DNA of 10,692 nt, from positions 1 through 10,692 of the forward strand of contig CALMOL010000416.1 of NCBI GenBank assembly GCA_937871685.1, written 5' to 3'. This DNA comes from an uncultured Verrucomicrobiota bacterium. Its GTDB lineage: Bacteria > Verrucomicrobiota > Verrucomicrobiia > Chthoniobacterales > SZAS-18. Under the pieces are notes generated by a model, which searched no databases, was not told the DNA's origin, and was given only the letters and a program-made list of their open reading frames with translations. Every line of letters starts with the position of its first letter. Position 1 is the first letter of the stretch. This document shows, piece after piece, positions 7,228 through 10,692 of the stretch. The position numbers were made by a program, and so were the translations under genes.

Positions 7228-7268
7228 GTTTGGCGTGGAACCCTGCCACAAGAAGCGCGCCGTTCCCC

Positions 7269-8738
7269 ATGAGCCAGGCTATTGACGCCAAGCCTCCCAC
7301 CACCGCTCCCGTCACCACTGACCCCAGCGCTGGCCTCGCGTTTGGCGGGATAGCCAGCGCGGTGGCTTCGCGGCGCTGGCTGGCGGGCGGAATGCTCCTC
7401 GTGCTGGACCTCGCGTGCTTTTATGTCGTCCACCGCACGCTCGTGGCGCTGAACTTCAACGAGTTCCTCGCCGGCGCCTTCGTGCCGCTCTTCGTGGTGC
7501 CGGCCGTCGTCACCGTGTCCGCGCTGCTCGTCATCGGCGGCTACGACGCGCGCAACCCGCTGCGCGGGGTGGCCTACCTGTCCGAGCACATCCTCGCCGT
7601 GGTGGCGGCCGCGGTGCTCTCGGCGCTGGTCGTTTACACCGTCACCTCCTTCGGGCAGTTCATCCGGCCGAGCCGCTTCGTGCTCGCGGGCACCTTCGCG
7701 GGCTTCGTCCCGCTCTCGCTCCTGGGCCGCGCGCTGCTCATGCCGCGCCTGGAGGCGCACCGCGCCCGCAAGACCTTCCTCGTGCTCGGCGCGGGGCAGG
7801 CAGCACGGATGTTCTACGAGACCTACCAGACCAAGCCCAACTCGCAGCGCCTTGTCTTCCTCGACCCGCTGGAGCGCCGCGTTGGCGAGCTGGTGGCGGG
7901 CAAGGGCTCGCCGATGATCGAGGGGGGCACGCTCGCCCGCCTGCGGGCGCTGGGCCGCGAGCACGACGGCGTGATCGTGGCCGAGGGCGCGGCCGACCTT
8001 CCCGCCGAGCTGCGCGACAATCTGGTGCGCATCCACTTCGAAAAGGTGCCGGTTTACACGTTGGAAACGTTCTTCGAGACCCACTGGCGGATGGTGCCGG
8101 TGAGCGCGCTGAACCCCTTCTGGCCGCTGCAAATGGGCTTCCAGTTCACGCGGGACTACCCGTATCTCCACGTGAAGCGCGGCTTCGACCTCGCGTTCGC
8201 GGCCGGTGCGCTCGCGGTGCTCTCGCCGGTGCTGCTCCTCGTGGCGGCGGCGGTCCTGATCGGAAGCGGCCGGCCGGTGATCTTCCGCCAGCGGCGCGTC
8301 GGCACGGGCGGCCGGCCGTTCACGGCGCTGAAATTCCGCACGATGCGCCAGGGCTCGGAGCATGGCGCGCCGACCACCGCCGAGCGCGACCCGCGCATCA
8401 CGCGCCTGGGCCGCTTCCTGCGGCGCACTCGCCTCGACGAGCTGCCGCAGCTGTGGAACGTGCTCAAGGGCGAGATGAGCCTGATTGGTCCGCGCGCCGA
8501 GTCGGCCGAGTGCGTGGCGGAGTATGAGGCGCTGATCCCCTCCTACCACCTGCGCCACCTCGTGAAGCCCGGCATCACCGGCTGGGCGCAGGTCAACTAT
8601 CCCTACGGCGCAAACTACGCGGACGCCATCGAGAAGCTGCGCTACGACCTCTACTACATCCGCCACCACTCGCTGCGCCTGGACGCGATGATCGTGCTCA
8701 AGACCGTGCAGGTGATGGTGTCTGCCCGCGGCAGATAA
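7269..8738 (+). CDS. undecaprenyl-phosphate sugar-1-phosphate transferase (polyprenyl glycosylphosphotransferase)
   Basis: This membrane enzyme moves a sugar-1-phosphate from a nucleotide sugar to undecaprenyl phosphate, the initiating step of exopolysaccharide or O-antigen synthesis. Of 489 residues, the first half carries four hydrophobic segments (about 40-57, 71-89, 107-126, 137-156). A Rossmann-like module follows, with VLGAGQAA near 172-179 (CoA_binding_3 type). The catalytic Bac_transf domain follows: KRGFD (303-307), a membrane hairpin (308-331), RTRLDELPQLW (386-396) with the Asp-Glu pair 390-391, EMSLIGPR (402-409) and PGITGWAQVNYPYG (434-447). The size and arrangement resemble WcaJ-type enzymes. 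ATG 7269 is preferred to ATG 7206, which overlaps the preceding gene and adds a basic tail. Its neighbours support an initiating role in this cluster. Confidence 0.93.
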   Translation: MSQAIDAKPPTTAPVTTDPSAGLAFGGIASAVASRRWLAGGMLLVLDLACFYVVHRTLVALNFNEFLAGAFVPLFVVPAVVTVSALLVIGGYDARNPLRGVAYLSEHILAVVAAAVLSALVVYTVTSFGQFIRPSRFVLAGTFAGFVPLSLLGRALLMPRLEAHRARKTFLVLGAGQAARMFYETYQTKPNSQRLVFLDPLERRVGELVAGKGSPMIEGGTLARLRALGREHDGVIVAEGAADLPAELRDNLVRIHFEKVPVYTLETFFETHWRMVPVSALNPFWPLQMGFQFTRDYPYLHVKRGFDLAFAAGALAVLSPVLLLVAAAVLIGSGRPVIFRQRRVGTGGRPFTALKFRTMRQGSEHGAPTTAERDPRITRLGRFLRRTRLDELPQLWNVLKGEMSLIGPRAESAECVAEYEALIPSYHLRHLVKPGITGWAQVNYPYGANYADAIEKLRYDLYYIRHHSLRLDAMIVLKTVQVMVSARGR

Positions 8739-8743
8739 GCCGC

Positions 8744-8868
8744 GAGGACGGCAGGGGCGACTGAGCCGAGAGGATGGGAGATGGAGGACGGCCGGAAGCG
8801 GTGCTAGCCATGAGATCGGCCTCAACGCGAGGCCACGGCCCCTGCCATCCTCCATCTTCCATCCTCTC
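8744..8868. repeat. heptamer-repeat palindrome 2 (sugar transferase-ligase spacer)
   Basis: Purine-rich 7-nt units related to AGGATGG, GAGATGG and AGGACGG lie at about 8770-8790. Their pyrimidine-rich complements (TCCATCT type) lie at 8844-8868. Bases 8768-8792 pair with 8844-8868 at 23 of 25 positions. A second, outer arm (8744-8758) matches the complement of 8838-8852 at 14 of 15, so two alternative pairings compete for the same right arm. The right arm ends 10 nt before the next ATG. The unit sequence differs from that of palindromes 1 and 3, but the layout is the same. Confidence 0.8.
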
Positions 8869-8878
8869 CGTCCCTCTC

Positions 8879-10342
8879 ATGGATCTTGGCTCCACCCTGC
8901 TTTTCTGCGCGCGCTGGACGTTGCTCGCGCTGCTTGTCTTCGCGCCGTGGGCCTATGGCTCGACGCGGCCCTGGGCGCTGGAGGTCACCACGTGGTGGAT
9001 GCTGGGGGCGGCAGCCCTGCGCTTGGCTGGATTCGTCACGCGGCGGGGGCGCTGGGGCGGGCGCGTGCCACTCCTGCTCGCCGTGGCGGCGGCGGGCATC
9101 CTTGCGCAGGGGTGGTGGATGGCCGCAAACGCCTCGGGGATCTACGACCCCGATTTCTCGGTCTTCGCGCCCATTGCCCCGCTGTGGGCGGCGCTGCCCG
9201 GCGCGGCCGACGCGGCGCTCTCCCAGCACTGGATGCTGCGCGCCACGGGGTTGCTCGGCGCGCTGTTCATCGCCGCCGAGATGGCGGCCGAGCGCGCGTG
9301 GCGGGAGCGGCTGTGGGTGACGCTCGTGGTGGCCGGAGGCTCCATCGCGGCGCTTGGCGTAGTGCAGCGCGCGGCTGGGGCGCCGACGATCTTCTGGGAG
9401 GATCCCACGGCGCGCTCGCCCACCGAGAGCTATGTGAAGACCTTCTTCGCCTCGTTCTACTATCACGCCAACGCGGGCGCGTTCCTCAACCTCTGCCTGC
9501 CCCTCACCGCCGCGCTGGCCCTGCGCGCGGCGACGCGGCCCACGCACCCGCTGGTCCACGCGGTGTGCGTGAGCGCCTTCGTCCTGCAGGTGCTCGCTTC
9601 CGTGATGATCACCTCGCGCGCCGCGCAGGCCATCGCGCTGCTTCTTTTCGCGGCCACGGCGGCGTGGCCGGCGCGGGCGCTCCTCGCCTCCGCCTGGCGC
9701 AAGCGGCGCTCCGCCGTGCTCATCGGCGCGGCCGTGGCGGTGCTCGCGGTGGGCGTGGCCGTCGGCGCGGTGGGGCTCGGGCGGCAAGCCGAGCGATGGC
9801 AGGGGACGCTCGACCAGCTCGAGGCCGGCAACACGCGCCTGCTCGCGCAACGGGCCGCGGCCGGCGCAATTCCCGAGGCGGGCGCGCTGGGCTTTGGGCC
9901 GGGCTGCTTCCAGGCGGTGTTCCCATATTTCACCGTGCCCTACGGCGACACGTTGCGCGGGTTCTGGCGCCATCTCCACGCGGACTTCGTGCAGACGGTG
10001 GTGGAGTGGGGGATCGTCGGCACGATTCTGTGGTCGGTGACGTTCTTCGGTGGCATCGCGCGCGGCTTCCACTGCCAGCGCGAGCCGGACACCGCGCCGT
10101 CCTCGCAGAACGGCTTGCTCCTGCCGGCCGCCGTGCTCGGCCTCCTCGGCGTGGCCCTGCACGCGCTGCTCGATTTTCCGCTCCAGATCGCCTCGGTGCA
10201 GCTCGTGGTCGCCGTGCTCCTCGGGCTGTGCTGGGGCTGGCACGACCGCACGCGCCGCGAGAAGCGCCGGCGGCGCGAGGCGCCATTCTCCGGGGGCAGC
10301 GCGGCGACGGAGCCGAGCGCACCGGAGGCGACGGGCGGGTGA
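8879..10342 (+). CDS. O-antigen ligase/polymerase-like polytopic membrane protein (Wzy_C type)
   Basis: 487 residues with about ten hydrophobic segments, consistent with an inner-membrane protein that polymerises or ligates lipid-linked glycans on the periplasmic side. Supporting motifs are MITSRAAQ after a hydrophobic helix, where the family has a Ser-Arg-Gly type site, GFGPGCFQAVFP (338-349) at the start of the large periplasmic loop region, and HLHADFVQTVVEWGIVG (365-381), the equivalent of the family's HN...LQ..E.G..G. DFPLQI follows in the last membrane part, and the C-terminal 40 residues are charged and probably cytoplasmic. ATG 8879 is chosen because the in-frame ATG at 8774 would translate the upstream palindrome. 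The position between the sugar transferase and another glycosyltransferase fits a polysaccharide locus. Polymerase and ligase roles cannot be separated by sequence alone. Confidence 0.85.
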   Translation: MDLGSTLLFCARWTLLALLVFAPWAYGSTRPWALEVTTWWMLGAAALRLAGFVTRRGRWGGRVPLLLAVAAAGILAQGWWMAANASGIYDPDFSVFAPIAPLWAALPGAADAALSQHWMLRATGLLGALFIAAEMAAERAWRERLWVTLVVAGGSIAALGVVQRAAGAPTIFWEDPTARSPTESYVKTFFASFYYHANAGAFLNLCLPLTAALALRAATRPTHPLVHAVCVSAFVLQVLASVMITSRAAQAIALLLFAATAAWPARALLASAWRKRRSAVLIGAAVAVLAVGVAVGAVGLGRQAERWQGTLDQLEAGNTRLLAQRAAAGAIPEAGALGFGPGCFQAVFPYFTVPYGDTLRGFWRHLHADFVQTVVEWGIVGTILWSVTFFGGIARGFHCQREPDTAPSSQNGLLLPAAVLGLLGVALHALLDFPLQIASVQLVVAVLLGLCWGWHDRTRREKRRRREAPFSGGSAATEPSAPEATGG

Positions 10343-10345
10343 GAC

Positions 10346-10465
10346 GTGAAAAGTGAGAAGGGGGATGGACGCAGGTGCCCAGGCTCGGCGCTCACCCGGT
10401 CACGCCGCATGATTCCGAGAGCGCATTTTCCACTTCTCACCTCTCACATTTCACTTCTCACTGTC
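10346..10465. repeat. heptamer-repeat palindrome 3 (ligase-glycosyltransferase spacer)
   Basis: Five pyrimidine-rich 7-nt units of CACTTCT type occupy 10431-10465, the last one degenerate. GTGAAAA/GTGAGAA units stand at 10346-10359, four bases after the ligase stop. Bases 10346-10362 pair with 10438-10454 at 14 of 17 positions, and other registers are possible because the unit repeats. The right arm ends four bases before the predicted TTG start of the next gene. The intervening 70 bases show no gene. Confidence 0.75.
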
Positions 10466-10469
10466 CCCT

Positions 10470-10692
10470 TTGCCTGCCCCACGCGCCTTTATCCTCACCG
10501 TCGGCTCCCTTGAGCCGGACGTCGGCGGCCCCGCGCGCTCGGTCCCCGCGCTGGCCGCGGCGCTCGCGCGCGCGGGCCGGCGGGTGGAGTTGCTGACCCG
10601 CGCCGCGCCGGACGGCTCGCGTCCAGAGCTTGCACCGGACCCGGCGCTGGTTCTCACGCACGCGGTGCCCGTCGCGCCCGGCTCGCGGCGGC
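10470..10692 (+). CDS. GT4-family glycosyltransferase, N-terminal fragment (TTG start, runs off window)
   Basis: An open frame of 74 codons to the window end. The residues FILTVGSLEPDVGGPARSVP, then ALAAALARAGRRVELLT, match the N-terminal Rossmann strand, glycine-rich loop and first helix of GT4 glycosyltransferases, where GGPARS is typical. No ATG or GTG lies upstream in frame before the TGA at 10410-10412, and the conserved strand begins about six codons after TTG 10470, so TTG is the best start; CTG 10461 is the only near alternative seen. It continues the polysaccharide cluster and would extend the lipid-linked chain. Only the N-terminal acceptor-domain start is visible, so subfamily and specificity are unknown. 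Confidence 0.75.
   Translation, partial: MPAPRAFILTVGSLEPDVGGPARSVPALAAALARAGRRVELLTRAAPDGSRPELAPDPALVLTHAVPVAPGSRR

Noticed and set aside
6963..8855. 630-residue minus-strand open frame opposite the sugar transferase
   Set aside because: Composition is extremely rich in Arg, His, Glu and Ala with no recognisable motif; it is an antisense shadow of well-supported + strand genes in GC-rich DNA.
8774..8878. N-terminal extension of the ligase-like protein from ATG 8774
   Set aside because: The added 35 residues are a translation of the heptamer palindrome, rich in Pro, Ser and Gly, and precede a clear membrane-protein start at ATG 8879.
8822..10243. 473-residue minus-strand open frame opposite the ligase-like gene
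   Set aside because: No family motif and biased composition; the + strand membrane protein with conserved motifs explains the region.

Overview
This is a GC-rich, densely coded bacterial window. The protein variants and the palindromic 'GGARTGCGG' intergenic repeats fit Verrucomicrobiota best. That placement is my inference from family resemblance; there is no rRNA or other marker gene here. No tRNA, rRNA, CRISPR array or intact transposase gene was seen.

Layout. (1) 2-781, +: C-terminal part of an alkaline phosphatase-fold protein in which five of the six expected metal ligands appear replaced. (2) 782-961: a spacer built of 7-nt repeats that folds back on itself. (3) 962-1639, +: ispD of the MEP isoprenoid pathway. 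(4) 1640-1795: convergent spacer with a short inverted repeat (terminator or MITE-like). (5) 1796-3817, -: DinG/XPD-type iron-sulfur helicase. (6) 3818-3999: divergent spacer almost filled by a palindrome with perfect 35-bp arms. (7) 4000-4929 and 4973-5737, +: two tandem RlaP-like nucleotidyltransferases. (8) 5738-6015: spacer with a pair of facing REP-like hairpins. (9) 6016 to the window end, +: a cell-surface polysaccharide locus with a GT4 glycosyltransferase, a membrane sugar-phosphate transferase, an O-antigen ligase/polymerase-like membrane protein and the start of a second GT4 glycosyltransferase that begins with TTG.

How the genes work together. The last four genes form a plausible pathway. 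The sugar-1-phosphate transferase would load the first sugar on undecaprenyl phosphate, the glycosyltransferases would extend the chain, and the polytopic protein would polymerise or ligate it. The two nucleotidyltransferases probably act as a pair, because they are 43 bp apart and belong to the same broad family. The phosphatase homologue, ispD and the helicase look like unrelated neighbours.

The most unusual content is between the genes. Three co-directional junctions (782-961, 8739-8878, 10343-10469) share one design: degenerate 7-nt tandem repeats after the stop codon, a complementary set of 7-nt repeats just before the next start, and a different heptamer at each site. Two other junctions hold REP/BIME-like palindromes that share a core, and one of these pairs shows compensatory base changes. 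Many starts lack a Shine-Dalgarno sequence and are preceded by a C/T tract instead.
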